NCBI GenBank assembly: GCA_900318105.1
Contig: ONJG01000027.1
Coordinates: forward strand, 1-51,288
Source: an uncultured Eubacteriales bacterium
GTDB lineage: Bacteria > Bacillota > Clostridia > Peptostreptococcales > Anaerovoracaceae
Direction: 5' to 3'
DNA length: 51,288 nucleotides
Part shown: piece after piece, positions 35,844-43,451 of the stretch
How positions within the stretch are numbered: the first letter of the stretch is position 1
Layout: every line of letters starts with the position of its first letter
Translations under genes and position numbers: made by a program
The notes under the pieces: generated by a model
The model's database searches: none
What the model was told of the DNA's origin: nothing
What the model saw: the letters and a program-made list of their open reading frames with translations, nothing else

Positions 35844-37018
35844 TGGGCATCATGGAATACTACACACCGACACACGTGTACTTCGGAAAAGGAGCCGAGA
35901 ACAAAGCCGGAGAAGTTCTGAAGGGTCTCGGGGTTAAGAAAGTGCTGCTGCACTTCGGAACCGGATCCGTTAAAAAATCGGGGCTTCTGGACAGGGTCGA
36001 AAAGGACCTCGATGCAAACGGCATAGGATATACCGAGCTCGGCGGAGTTGTCCCCAATCCGAGGATTTCTCTCGCTCGGAAGGGAATCGAACTTGTAAAA
36101 AGCGAGGGTATAGACTTTATACTCGCAGTCGGAGGAGGCTCCGTGCTCGACAGCGCCAAGTGCATAGGCTACGGCGCATATGCGGGCGGTGACGTCTGGG
36201 ATTACTACTGCGGAAAGAGAAAGGTTGAGGGGACTGTTCCGGTCGGAACGATTCTCACTCTCTCCGCGACGGGCTCTGAGATGAGCGACTCATCTGTCAT
36301 GACCAATGACGAGACGGATCCTGTTTACAAAAGAGGTGTTAATACAGACTTCGGAAGAGTTAAATTCGCACTTCTCAATCCGGAGCTTACGTATACGGTA
36401 TCTAAATACCAGACAGCGAGCGGCTCGACGGATATCATGATGCATACTCTTGAGAGATTCTTCCACTCGGGCGGCGGCCTCGATATGACGGACAGGCTCG
36501 CATTTGCCCTTCTTAAAGAAGTCATGGATGCGACGCCAAAGGCACTCAGCAATCCCGAAGACTACGATGCAAGGGCCAACCTCATGTGGGCCGGCTCCAT
36601 CTCACATAACGGCCTGATGGCTGTGGGCAACGACTCGAGAGGAGACTGGTCGTGCCACCAGATAGAGCACGAGCTGTCGGCAGAGTATGACGTGGCTCAC
36701 GGCGCAGGGCTTGCGGCCATCTGGGGCTCATGGGCCAGATACGTGCTCGATACGAACAGGGACAGATTCGTTAAACTCGGTGAGGGAGTATTCGGCGAAA
36801 GCGATCCTGTCAAGACCATCGAAAAATTCGAGGCGTTCTTTAAATCCATCGACATGCCGGTGGACATCGCAGGTCTCGGGCTCAGTTTCGACGAGGCTGC
36901 GTGCAGAAGGGCAGCCCTCGGGGTCACATTCCAGGATGCACGCACAATAGGCGACTTTAAGGTTCTAAATACAGAGGATATTTTCAACATCTACATGATG
37001 GCTTCCGGTCTGAAATAA
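35843..37018 (+). CDS. Iron-containing alcohol dehydrogenase (butanol/YqhD type)
   Basis: A 391-residue group III alcohol dehydrogenase reducing aldehydes with NAD(P)H. GGGSVLDSAKCIG near residue 97 binds the cofactor. Metal ligands lie in GSTDIMMHTLERFFH near 193-207 and in HQIEHELSAEYDVAHGAGL near 273-290. The ATG overlaps the glucosidase stop by one base behind GGAGGAAAG. It probably disposes of reducing equivalents or detoxifies aldehydes; acetaldehyde from threonine aldolase would be one possible source. Confidence 0.93.
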   Translation: MGIMEYYTPTHVYFGKGAENKAGEVLKGLGVKKVLLHFGTGSVKKSGLLDRVEKDLDANGIGYTELGGVVPNPRISLARKGIELVKSEGIDFILAVGGGSVLDSAKCIGYGAYAGGDVWDYYCGKRKVEGTVPVGTILTLSATGSEMSDSSVMTNDETDPVYKRGVNTDFGRVKFALLNPELTYTVSKYQTASGSTDIMMHTLERFFHSGGGLDMTDRLAFALLKEVMDATPKALSNPEDYDARANLMWAGSISHNGLMAVGNDSRGDWSCHQIEHELSAEYDVAHGAGLAAIWGSWARYVLDTNRDRFVKLGEGVFGESDPVKTIEKFEAFFKSIDMPVDIAGLGLSFDEAACRRAALGVTFQDARTIGDFKVLNTEDIFNIYMMASGLK

Positions 37019-37028
37019 GGAGGACGCT

Positions 37029-37763
37029 ATGAACGAGGACATCAAGAGGCTTAAAGAGATAATCGACGGCAGCAGCAACATCGTTTTCTTCGGCGGCGCG
37101 GGGGTGTCGACCGAAAGCGGCATTCCGGATTTCAGGAGTGCGGACGGTCTGTACAATCAGGACCTCGGAAGGACGGTGTCGCCGGAGGAGATGATTTCGC
37201 ATACTTTTTATGTGAATCACCCGGATCAGTTCTTTGAATTCTACAGGGACAAGCTCATCTATGAGGATGCCGAGCCGAATGCCTGCCATAAGGCGCTTGC
37301 AGAGCTCGAGGCAGAGGGTAAGGTAAAGGCCATAGTAACCCAGAATATCGACGGACTGCATCAGAAGGCCGGCAGCAAGGTCGTGTGGGAGCTCCACGGA
37401 TCGACCCTTAGAAACTACTGCGAAAAATGCGGGGCGTTTTACGATCTCAGCAAGGTGACGGGGACGAAAGGCGTGCCTGTATGCGATAAATGCGGAGGCA
37501 GGGTAAAGCCGGATGTCGTGCTCTATGAAGAGGGCCTCGACAGCGATGTGATAGACGGAGCGGTCAAAGCCATATCGGAGGCAGACACACTGATAGTCGG
37601 CGGCACGACCCTGATAGTTTATCCGGCTGCCGGACTCATCCATTATTTCCACGGAAAGAATCTGGTGCTCATCAACATGAGCGCCACGAGCGCGGATAAT
37701 TCAGCGGACCTTGTAATCCGCGAGCCTATCGGAGAAGTATTTGCTCAGGTGATGGGATACTGA
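37029..37763 (+). CDS. cobB: Sir2-type NAD-dependent protein deacylase
   Basis: A 244-residue sirtuin. NAD-binding GAGVSTESGIPDFR is at 23-36, TQNID at 104-108, catalytic His123 in ELHGS, and a zinc site of Cys131, Cys134, Cys152 and Cys155. The start follows AAGGAGGA, 10 bp after the alcohol dehydrogenase. It removes acetyl or other acyl groups from lysines using NAD and closes this set of cytosolic metabolic genes. Confidence 0.95.
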   Translation: MNEDIKRLKEIIDGSSNIVFFGGAGVSTESGIPDFRSADGLYNQDLGRTVSPEEMISHTFYVNHPDQFFEFYRDKLIYEDAEPNACHKALAELEAEGKVKAIVTQNIDGLHQKAGSKVVWELHGSTLRNYCEKCGAFYDLSKVTGTKGVPVCDKCGGRVKPDVVLYEEGLDSDVIDGAVKAISEADTLIVGGTTLIVYPAAGLIHYFHGKNLVLINMSATSADNSADLVIREPIGEVFAQVMGY

Positions 37764-37777
37764 CGGGTATACCGGAT

Positions 37778-37805
37778 TTTAAAAGCCCGCGGGTGCGGGC
37801 TTTTG
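37778..37805. terminator. Terminator between convergent cobB and DUF3343 genes
   Basis: AAAAGCCCGC and GCGGGCTTTT form a 10-bp stem around GGGT; a T-run on either strand comes from the A/T part of the stem. It can serve both genes. Confidence 0.85.
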
Positions 37806-37813
37806 TGATGCTG

Positions 37814-38086
37814 CTATAATTCGATTTTGTCACAGCTGACATCTCCGGACTTCCGGTCGATGCATATGTGGTAGTACGCATATTCCTCCGGGGAGAGTTC
37901 GCCGGAGCTTCTGAAGATCTCCTCCGCCTGCTCACGCTTTTCCGGATGTATGCGAACCGAGATGCCGCAGGATGCCGAGATGAATCTCGGCACCGGCATT
38001 ATGGATACATCTGCCGGTTTCAACAGCTTCTCTGTTGAAATTGCGGCATGTGTGGATTCAAAAGTAATGAGATAATATTCTTCCAC
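37814..38086 (-). CDS. DUF3343 protein, YedF partner
   Basis: A 90-residue DUF3343-type protein, called a putative selenium or sulfur carrier in the literature. The central motif PRFISASCGISVRI holds the single conserved-position cysteine (about residue 40), next to CGIS. Its ATG shares one base with the yedF stop, so the two are translated together. The role in selenium use is inferred from genomic association of the family. Confidence 0.82.
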   Translation of the reverse strand: MEEYYLITFESTHAAISTEKLLKPADVSIMPVPRFISASCGISVRIHPEKREQAEEIFRSSGELSPEEYAYYHICIDRKSGDVSCDKIEL

Positions 38087-38661
38087 TACAGCTTGATTAC
38101 CTTGCTTACTTCCTGCATGGCTCCGAGGATGTCATACATATTGCTGACTGTTCCTACCTTTATTTCGTCTGTGAGTCCGTAGAAGTTCAGGCATGTGCCG
38201 CATACCAGGACCTGGGTTCCCTTTTCGATAAGTGTGTTCAGGTTCTCCACAATCTGCGGCTCTACTCCCGTTACGAGCTTGACACCCTCGTTCATAAAGA
38301 GAACGTAGGATGGGATTTTATCCGACTCGCTGAGGGTAAAGATAGCCATTTTTGCGAGGTTGCCGCCGAGCTCTCCCTCATTGGTTCCGATTGAATCCTT
38401 GTTGAAGAATACGGCATATGTGTCTGCCTCGGAACCGGCAGCACCTTTCTTTGTCTCGCCATTTGCGAATTTAACGAGGAATTTGTCTCCGCAAGGCTCG
38501 CTTGTAGCGGGTCTTCCGAGGGCGTCTCCGAGTCTCGTCAGATTGTCGATCTGGGTCTGACCGTCAACGATGATTTCAACATCCTGCTCGCCTGCTTCGA
38601 GCTCTTTTTTAGCCATAATTACAGGGATAGGGCATTGTTTGCCACCTGCATCAATTCTCAT
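38086..38661 (-). CDS. yedF: YedF: TusA-DsrE fusion, selenium-metabolism associated
   Basis: A 191-residue protein. Residues 1-70 are a TusA-like sulfurtransferase domain with the active cysteine in GGKQCPIPV (Cys9). Residues about 80-191 are a DsrE-like domain with VCGTCLNFYGL. This is the YedF architecture associated with selenium metabolism. GGAGGTAA precedes the start. No Sec-encoding gene, selD or selA is in the window. Confidence 0.92.
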   Translation of the reverse strand: MRIDAGGKQCPIPVIMAKKELEAGEQDVEIIVDGQTQIDNLTRLGDALGRPATSEPCGDKFLVKFANGETKKGAAGSEADTYAVFFNKDSIGTNEGELGGNLAKMAIFTLSESDKIPSYVLFMNEGVKLVTGVEPQIVENLNTLIEKGTQVLVCGTCLNFYGLTDEIKVGTVSNMYDILGAMQEVSKVIKL

Positions 38662-38696
38662 ATCATTACCTCCGTGTTTAGTAATTACATATAACC

Positions 38697-38716
38697 GCCG
38701 CCGGTCTGCCGACGGC
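38697..38716 (-). other. Stable hairpin in the yedF leader
   Basis: GCCGTCGG and CCGGCGGC (minus strand) form an 8-bp GC-rich stem with a 4-base loop, about 35 bp before the yedF start. No T-run follows. It may protect the mRNA or act in control of the pair; no known riboswitch class is recognised. Confidence 0.45.
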
Positions 38717-38783
38717 CTACATATAGTAATATACTCTTATTTGTACAGCGAAACTATAGATTTATTCTATATTTCATATTGCT

Positions 38784-38812
38784 TTGGAAATGCATCTCAA
38801 ATAAGATATGTT
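38784..38812 (+). promoter_or_regulatory. Candidate promoter of the hydroxyacid dehydrogenase operon
   Basis: TTGGAA and TATGTT are 17 bp apart. A TATACT box directly after gives an alternative -10. Either places the transcript start about 10-20 bp before the start codon. Confidence 0.4.
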
Positions 38813-38837
38813 ATACTTTCACAAGAGGAATGATAAT

Positions 38838-39803
38838 ATGAAAAAATGTTACGCAGTAGGAGAGTTCCTGTCGGACAGAAATAAGGAAGAAATGAAGCGC
38901 ACTGCAGAGGAGTGCGGCTTTGTTATCGGATTCTTTGATTGTTCAGAGGACGCTGACGGCAAAGTCTCTGACGCCGAGGTGTTTTACGGAAACGAGCCTG
39001 CGCTCCTGGCTCAGATGCCGCAGCTCAGATGGTGCCACACGCCCTATGCCGGCATAGGAGGGCTCGTTCAAAGCGGTCTGTTTGATTCGGGAGAGATCGC
39101 GCTTTCCAACAGCTCGGGTGCTTACGGTCTTACGATAGGCGAACACATAATCATGGTGAGCCTGATGCTGATGAGGCAGATGCCTGAGTACAACAAGGTG
39201 CTGGGCAGACACGGATGGGTGCAGGAGTATCCGATACGGTCAATAGCCGGCAGCCATGTGGCCATCATCGGCACGGGAGACATAGGCAGAAATGCCGCCG
39301 CAAGATACAGGGTGCTCGGAGCATCGAAAATCATCGGCTTCAATCGGAGCGGAAGAGATGTCGATGTGTTTGACGAGGTATATAAACTTGAGAGCTTCGA
39401 TGACGTAGTCGGAAATGAGGATATTGACATACTGCTTCTTTGTGTGCCAGGCACTCCGAAGAGCAAAGGAATCCTGGATGCAGACAGAATAGCAAAATTT
39501 GATGAAAAGACATTTGTCATCAATGTCGGAAGAGGCTCTGCAATAGATCAGGACGCACTGGTGTCTGCGCTTAACGGTGGAAGGATAGCCGGCGCGGCTC
39601 TTGATGTGACGGAGCCCGAGCCGCTCCCCGCGGATCATCCGCTCTGGACGGCGAGGAACTGCATCATAACTCCGCATATTTCGGGAGACATGGGACTTGA
39701 ATATACCGTGGATAAGACAGTGGAGTTTTTCTGCGAAAACCTGAAGCGTTATTCGCAGGGCAAAGAACTGATTAATGTCGTGGATATAAAGGCAGGATAC
39801 TGA
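38838..39803 (+). CDS. D-isomer 2-hydroxyacid dehydrogenase family protein
   Basis: A 321-residue NAD-dependent 2-hydroxyacid dehydrogenase-type enzyme. The Rossmann loop is GTGDIGRNAAAR near residues 145-156. The catalytic set is an arginine in LLLCVPGTPKSKG-to-NVGRGS (near 235), a glutamate in DVTEPEPLP (near 260) and the histidine in ITPHISGD (near 283). The substrate is unknown; the family includes glyoxylate, lactate and phosphoglycerate dehydrogenases. The start follows AAGAGGAA. The next gene begins 5 bp after its stop. Confidence 0.88.
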   Translation: MKKCYAVGEFLSDRNKEEMKRTAEECGFVIGFFDCSEDADGKVSDAEVFYGNEPALLAQMPQLRWCHTPYAGIGGLVQSGLFDSGEIALSNSSGAYGLTIGEHIIMVSLMLMRQMPEYNKVLGRHGWVQEYPIRSIAGSHVAIIGTGDIGRNAAARYRVLGASKIIGFNRSGRDVDVFDEVYKLESFDDVVGNEDIDILLLCVPGTPKSKGILDADRIAKFDEKTFVINVGRGSAIDQDALVSALNGGRIAGAALDVTEPEPLPADHPLWTARNCIITPHISGDMGLEYTVDKTVEFFCENLKRYSQGKELINVVDIKAGY

Positions 39804-39808
39804 TTTCG

Positions 39809-40447
39809 ATGATTATATTTGACCTTGACGGAACGCTCTGGGATTCGACAGTACCGGTGGCGGATTCGTGGAACGTGGTAATAGAGAAAGAAACCGGAGA
39901 GGAGGACAGACTCACTCCGGAGGACATAATGGGAGAGATGGGCAGGACCATGTCGCAGATTGCCGACGACCTGTTCGGAGATCTGCCCGAGGATGAGCGC
40001 TACGAATTGGCTCACAAATGCGAAGTGTATGAGAACGATTACATAAAAGAGCGCGGAGCAAAGCTCTACCCCGGCGTGATTGAGACGCTCGAAAAGCTCC
40101 TCTCTGCGGGAGAGAAGATGGCTGTGGTCAGCAACTGCCAGGAGGGCTATGTCGCGGCTTTCATCGAGTCGATGCGCATGGATAAATATTTCTGCGATTA
40201 CGAGGAATGGGGCAGGACGGGTCTTTCAAAGGCAGGAAATATCCGCCTCGTCATGGAGAGAAACGGAGAAGATAAAGCCGTATATATCGGAGATATTCAA
40301 AGCGACGCGGACTCGGCCCATGAGGCGGGAGTGCCTTGCATAAATGCAGCTTACGGATTCGGAAACATCACGGATGCAGAGGCGGACATAGAGAGCTTTG
40401 ATGAGCTCCCGCGCGCTCTGAAAGAAATCGGATATATGACAGATTAA
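39809..40447 (+). CDS. HAD-superfamily phosphatase
   Basis: A 212-residue HAD hydrolase like phosphoglycolate phosphatase. Motif I is FDLDGTLWDS (Asp5 nucleophile, Asp7), motif II VVSNCQ near 108, the lysine in GLSKAGN near 143 and motif IV YIGDIQSDADSAHEAG near 155. A cap domain lies between motifs I and II. The substrate is not predictable; small phosphate esters are likely. Confidence 0.9.
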   Translation: MIIFDLDGTLWDSTVPVADSWNVVIEKETGEEDRLTPEDIMGEMGRTMSQIADDLFGDLPEDERYELAHKCEVYENDYIKERGAKLYPGVIETLEKLLSAGEKMAVVSNCQEGYVAAFIESMRMDKYFCDYEEWGRTGLSKAGNIRLVMERNGEDKAVYIGDIQSDADSAHEAGVPCINAAYGFGNITDAEADIESFDELPRALKEIGYMTD

Positions 40448-40456
40448 TTGCGATAA

Positions 40457-41248
40457 ATGTTCGGAAAGATTAAACACGATAAAGGAAAAATAAAGCTCGC
40501 CGAGCACTATGCTCACAGAGGCTTTCATGACGATGACAAGGCGCCGGAGAATTCTCTTGAGGCGTTCAGGAGAGCGGCAGAGCTCGGCCTTCATACGGAG
40601 ATCGATATACACAGGATAGCCGACGGCACTCTTGTGGTTTTCCATGATGACACACTCCACCGCATGACAGGAGCGAGGGGATACATAGCGGACTACGACC
40701 TCAGCAATCTCAGAAAGCTGAGGCTCGGTGGCAGCGATGAGAGAATTCCGACCCTGGATGAGGTGCTGGATGTATTCGAGGACAGCGGCCTTTCCCTTCT
40801 GATAGAACTGAAAGTCGACAGAGGAAATCAGAAAGAACTCTGCAAGGCGGTGGCCGAAAGGCTCAAAAGATACAAGGGCGATTACGTAGTGCAGAGCTTT
40901 TATCCGAGGGCGATAACAGAGTACAGAAAGCTGATGCCGGGGGACGTTGTGGGCCAGCTTTCCAAGAATTATTTCGACAGAAAAGACGGAGCTCTTAAGG
41001 TGCGAGTGGCCATGGCGGGCAACGTACTGTTCAACCGCCTCCTGAGGCCGGACTTCATCGCATACAAGTTCAGGGACAGGACGAGCAAAGCGCTGATGCG
41101 CACTATAAAAAGGAGGGGGATCCCCAGGCTCGCCTGGACCATCAGGACGCCTGATGCATACAAAAGGGCAGTGCAGGCCGGCTGCATACCGATATTCGAA
41201 GGATTTAACCCGGACACAATCAGTAATACATTAAAATCGGAGGAATAG
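40457..41248 (+). CDS. Glycerophosphodiester phosphodiesterase family protein
   Basis: A 263-residue GDPD enzyme. Active residues are His20 and Arg21 (AHRGFH), Glu48 and Asp50 (HTEIDIH), and His63 (VVFHDDTLHRMT). Later LLIELK near residue 113 is a metal-binding strand. No signal peptide, so cytosolic. The family releases glycerol 3-phosphate from deacylated phospholipids; short bacterial forms may act on other lipid head groups. The next gene starts directly after its stop. Confidence 0.92.
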   Translation: MFGKIKHDKGKIKLAEHYAHRGFHDDDKAPENSLEAFRRAAELGLHTEIDIHRIADGTLVVFHDDTLHRMTGARGYIADYDLSNLRKLRLGGSDERIPTLDEVLDVFEDSGLSLLIELKVDRGNQKELCKAVAERLKRYKGDYVVQSFYPRAITEYRKLMPGDVVGQLSKNYFDRKDGALKVRVAMAGNVLFNRLLRPDFIAYKFRDRTSKALMRTIKRRGIPRLAWTIRTPDAYKRAVQAGCIPIFEGFNPDTISNTLKSEE

Positions 41249-42106
41249 ATGAGAAACAAGAGAAGAGACGGCATCAGAATAAAGGGGCTGGACGGCTATC
41301 ACAAGATACTTCCATATGTGATGCCAAAAAGGACAGAGGCAGAGGTGTCGCTGACCGAGCAGTTTGACGTGACCGAGCTGGTCAAATACATGGCGGAGAG
41401 AAACAAGGAGGAGGGAGTGCAGATAAAACTCTTCCACTCCATGGTATGCGCCATAGCAAGAACGGTATATCACAGGCCGCGTCTCAACTGGTTTATCTCA
41501 GGCAGGACATTCTACGAGAGACCGGATATCACATTCTCTTTTGTGGTAAAGCAGAAGTTTTCAGATGAGGGCGAAGAGACACTTATGTTCATGAAGGTCA
41601 AACCGGACATGAATATAGACTCAATCTCAAAGCTCATACTCGGTGATGTAAAGAAGGTCCGTGAAGAGAAGACCAACGACCTCGATAAACTCATGGAATT
41701 CGTGGGCAGCCTGCCAAGACCGTTTCTCGAGGTATTCTTTGCAACTCTCAGAAGGCTCGAGTATCACGGCGTCATGCCAAAGGGCCTGACAGCGGGAGAC
41801 CCGAATTATTCAAGTGTCCTTCTCTCCAATCTCGGCTCCATCGGAGCAGACTCCTGCTATCATCACCTGAGCAATTACGGCACATGCTCAGTCATGATTA
41901 CGATAGGCAAGATGCACAAAGAGATGAAGTACATGGATGACGGCAACTGGCAGGAGAGGGATGTGATAAATTGCACATTCACCCTGGATGAGAGGCTGGC
42001 AGACGGGTTCTATTATGCAAAGTCACTTCGCATAATGAAGTATCTGCTCGAAAATCCAAAGGCCATGGAAGAGCCTATTTCAGATACGGTTCCCGTGGAG
42101 CTGTAA
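41249..42106 (+). CDS. E2-type acyltransferase-like protein lacking the catalytic histidine
   Basis: A 285-residue protein that resembles only the catalytic domain of dihydrolipoyl acyltransferases and chloramphenicol acetyltransferase. The C-terminus aligns with the active-site motif HxxxDG, but reads DERLADG at 247-253, with glutamate in place of the catalytic histidine. Neither a lipoyl nor a peripheral-binding domain is present, and no E1 or E3 genes are near. The SNLGSIGADSCYHHL segment near residue 192 matches the E2 SNLG-type core. It may have lost transferase chemistry or act as a binding protein. A GGAGG site overlaps the end of the phosphodiesterase gene. Confidence 0.75.
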   Translation: MRNKRRDGIRIKGLDGYHKILPYVMPKRTEAEVSLTEQFDVTELVKYMAERNKEEGVQIKLFHSMVCAIARTVYHRPRLNWFISGRTFYERPDITFSFVVKQKFSDEGEETLMFMKVKPDMNIDSISKLILGDVKKVREEKTNDLDKLMEFVGSLPRPFLEVFFATLRRLEYHGVMPKGLTAGDPNYSSVLLSNLGSIGADSCYHHLSNYGTCSVMITIGKMHKEMKYMDDGNWQERDVINCTFTLDERLADGFYYAKSLRIMKYLLENPKAMEEPISDTVPVEL

Positions 42107-42139
42107 GGATTTATAAAAGCTGATGCAACATGGGATTAA

Positions 42140-42170
42140 AGCGCTTCGCGGTTTTGCGGGGCGTTTTTTT
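42140..42170 (+). terminator. Terminator of the hydroxyacid dehydrogenase operon
   Basis: CGCTTCGC pairs with GCGGGGCG (two T-G pairs) around a short loop and is followed by TTTTTTT. Confidence 0.9.
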
Positions 42171-42244
42171 GCGTATTGATAAACGGAATGTTAGTCGACT
42201 TTTACTATAGCTATTATCAATTATATTTCTGTCAGTTTAACTAT

Positions 42245-42250
42245 TATAAT
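42245..42250 (+). promoter_or_regulatory. -10 box of the desulfidase/ECF operon
   Basis: A consensus TATAAT lies 38 bp before the start codon. At -35 only TATATT is found, so activation may be needed. A small GGCG..TGCC hairpin sits in the leader just before AAAAGGAGA. Confidence 0.5.
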
Positions 42251-42287
42251 GACGGCGTTTGTTTGCCGCTTCAAAAGGAGATGAACA

Positions 42288-42815
42288 ATGAAGAATATTC
42301 TTGTGGTTTCGCATTGCATACTTAACAAAGCATCCAAGGTTGAGCAGGATGAATCAGAGCTGGCCGAAGAGTACAGACAAAGAGATGAACTTCTGAGACT
42401 GGCCCTGGACAAGGACATCCAGCTGATGCAGCTGCCTTGCCCGGAGTTCATTATGTACGGAGCCTCCAGATGGGGACATGTGAAGGATCAGTTTGACACC
42501 CCGTTTTTCAGGTCCACGTGCAGAGAGATTCTGAAACCGATAATGATGCAGCTTAAGGAATATGCGTCGAAACCCGGGAGATTTGACATCATCGGCATAA
42601 CTTCCGTCGAAGGAAGCCCCTCGTGCGGACATTCCCTCACATGCAGGGCAGAGTGGGGCGGAGAGCTTGGCAAAGAGCCTGCACCGGCAGAAGTACGCAT
42701 GGTGAATGAACCCGGAGTATATATGGAGGTGCTGTCAGAGATGATGGCAGAGTACGGCCTCGGTATACCCGTGTTCAGCATCCCGGAGGCAGCGGCACGC
42801 ATTACGAAGCTATAA
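42288..42815 (+). CDS. TudS-related putative desulfidase
   Basis: A 175-residue protein related to DUF523/TudS thiouracil desulfurases, which hold a [4Fe-4S] cluster by three cysteines and remove sulfur from thiolated bases. The matching cysteines are Cys10 (VSHCILN), Cys51 (LPCPEF) and Cys113 (GSPSCG). The family variant with SHCILN and its ECF neighbour is known from Clostridioides difficile (CD3072/CD3073), where the function is unproven. It heads an operon for a complete ECF transporter, so the imported solute is probably the substrate. A strong AAAGGAGA precedes the start. Confidence 0.85.
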   Translation: MKNILVVSHCILNKASKVEQDESELAEEYRQRDELLRLALDKDIQLMQLPCPEFIMYGASRWGHVKDQFDTPFFRSTCREILKPIMMQLKEYASKPGRFDIIGITSVEGSPSCGHSLTCRAEWGGELGKEPAPAEVRMVNEPGVYMEVLSEMMAEYGLGIPVFSIPEAAARITKL

Positions 42816-42863
42816 AATATTTCTTAAGAAAGAACAATCAAAACTGAAAGGGGAACACCCAAA

Positions 42864-43439
42864 ATGAAAAAGACAAGCACATATGCACTCGTATTCTGCG
42901 GTATTTGTATCGCACTTAACATCGTACTTGGAATCATCACTTCCGCACTCGGAATTCCGCTGTACCTTGACACGCTCGGAACAATGCTTTCGGCAGCAGT
43001 TCTCGGACCGGTACCCGGCATGATCGTCGGTTCGCTTTCCAACATCATCACAGGACTCATTTACAGCGTGTCCGATATTCCGTTCTTCATCGTAAACCTC
43101 GTAGTCGGACTTATCACAGGTCTCGTTGTAAAGAAGTGGAAGTACTCCATCGTTACAGCAGTTATCCTCGGTCTCGTACTCGCAGTGGTTTGCCCTGCAA
43201 TCGGAACACCGATCGGACTTTATGTATACGGCGGATTCAACGGATCTTTCTCAGACGTTCTCGTAATGTCACTCGTAGAGGGCGGAAAGACAATCTTCCA
43301 GGCTTCGTTCCTGAGAAACATCGCATCCAACCTCATCGACAAGATCGGCACCGCTGTTATCGCATGGGTACTTCTCAGAGCTATGTCTCAGAAGTTCTAT
43401 GATAACTTCGGCAAAGAAAAGCCTGAAATCGTAAAATAA
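42864..43439 (+). CDS. ECF transporter substrate-binding (S) component
   Basis: A 191-residue protein with about six membrane helices and the ECF S-component wording LYLDTLGTMLSAAVLGPVPGM near residue 33 and GSLSNIITGLIYS near 55. It matches the CD3073-type family that accompanies the TudS-like protein. It binds the solute and docks on the EcfT/EcfA module encoded directly downstream. AAAGGGGAA precedes the start. Confidence 0.9.
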   Translation: MKKTSTYALVFCGICIALNIVLGIITSALGIPLYLDTLGTMLSAAVLGPVPGMIVGSLSNIITGLIYSVSDIPFFIVNLVVGLITGLVVKKWKYSIVTAVILGLVLAVVCPAIGTPIGLYVYGGFNGSFSDVLVMSLVEGGKTIFQASFLRNIASNLIDKIGTAVIAWVLLRAMSQKFYDNFGKEKPEIVK

Positions 43440-43451
43440 TAAGAGCAGATT

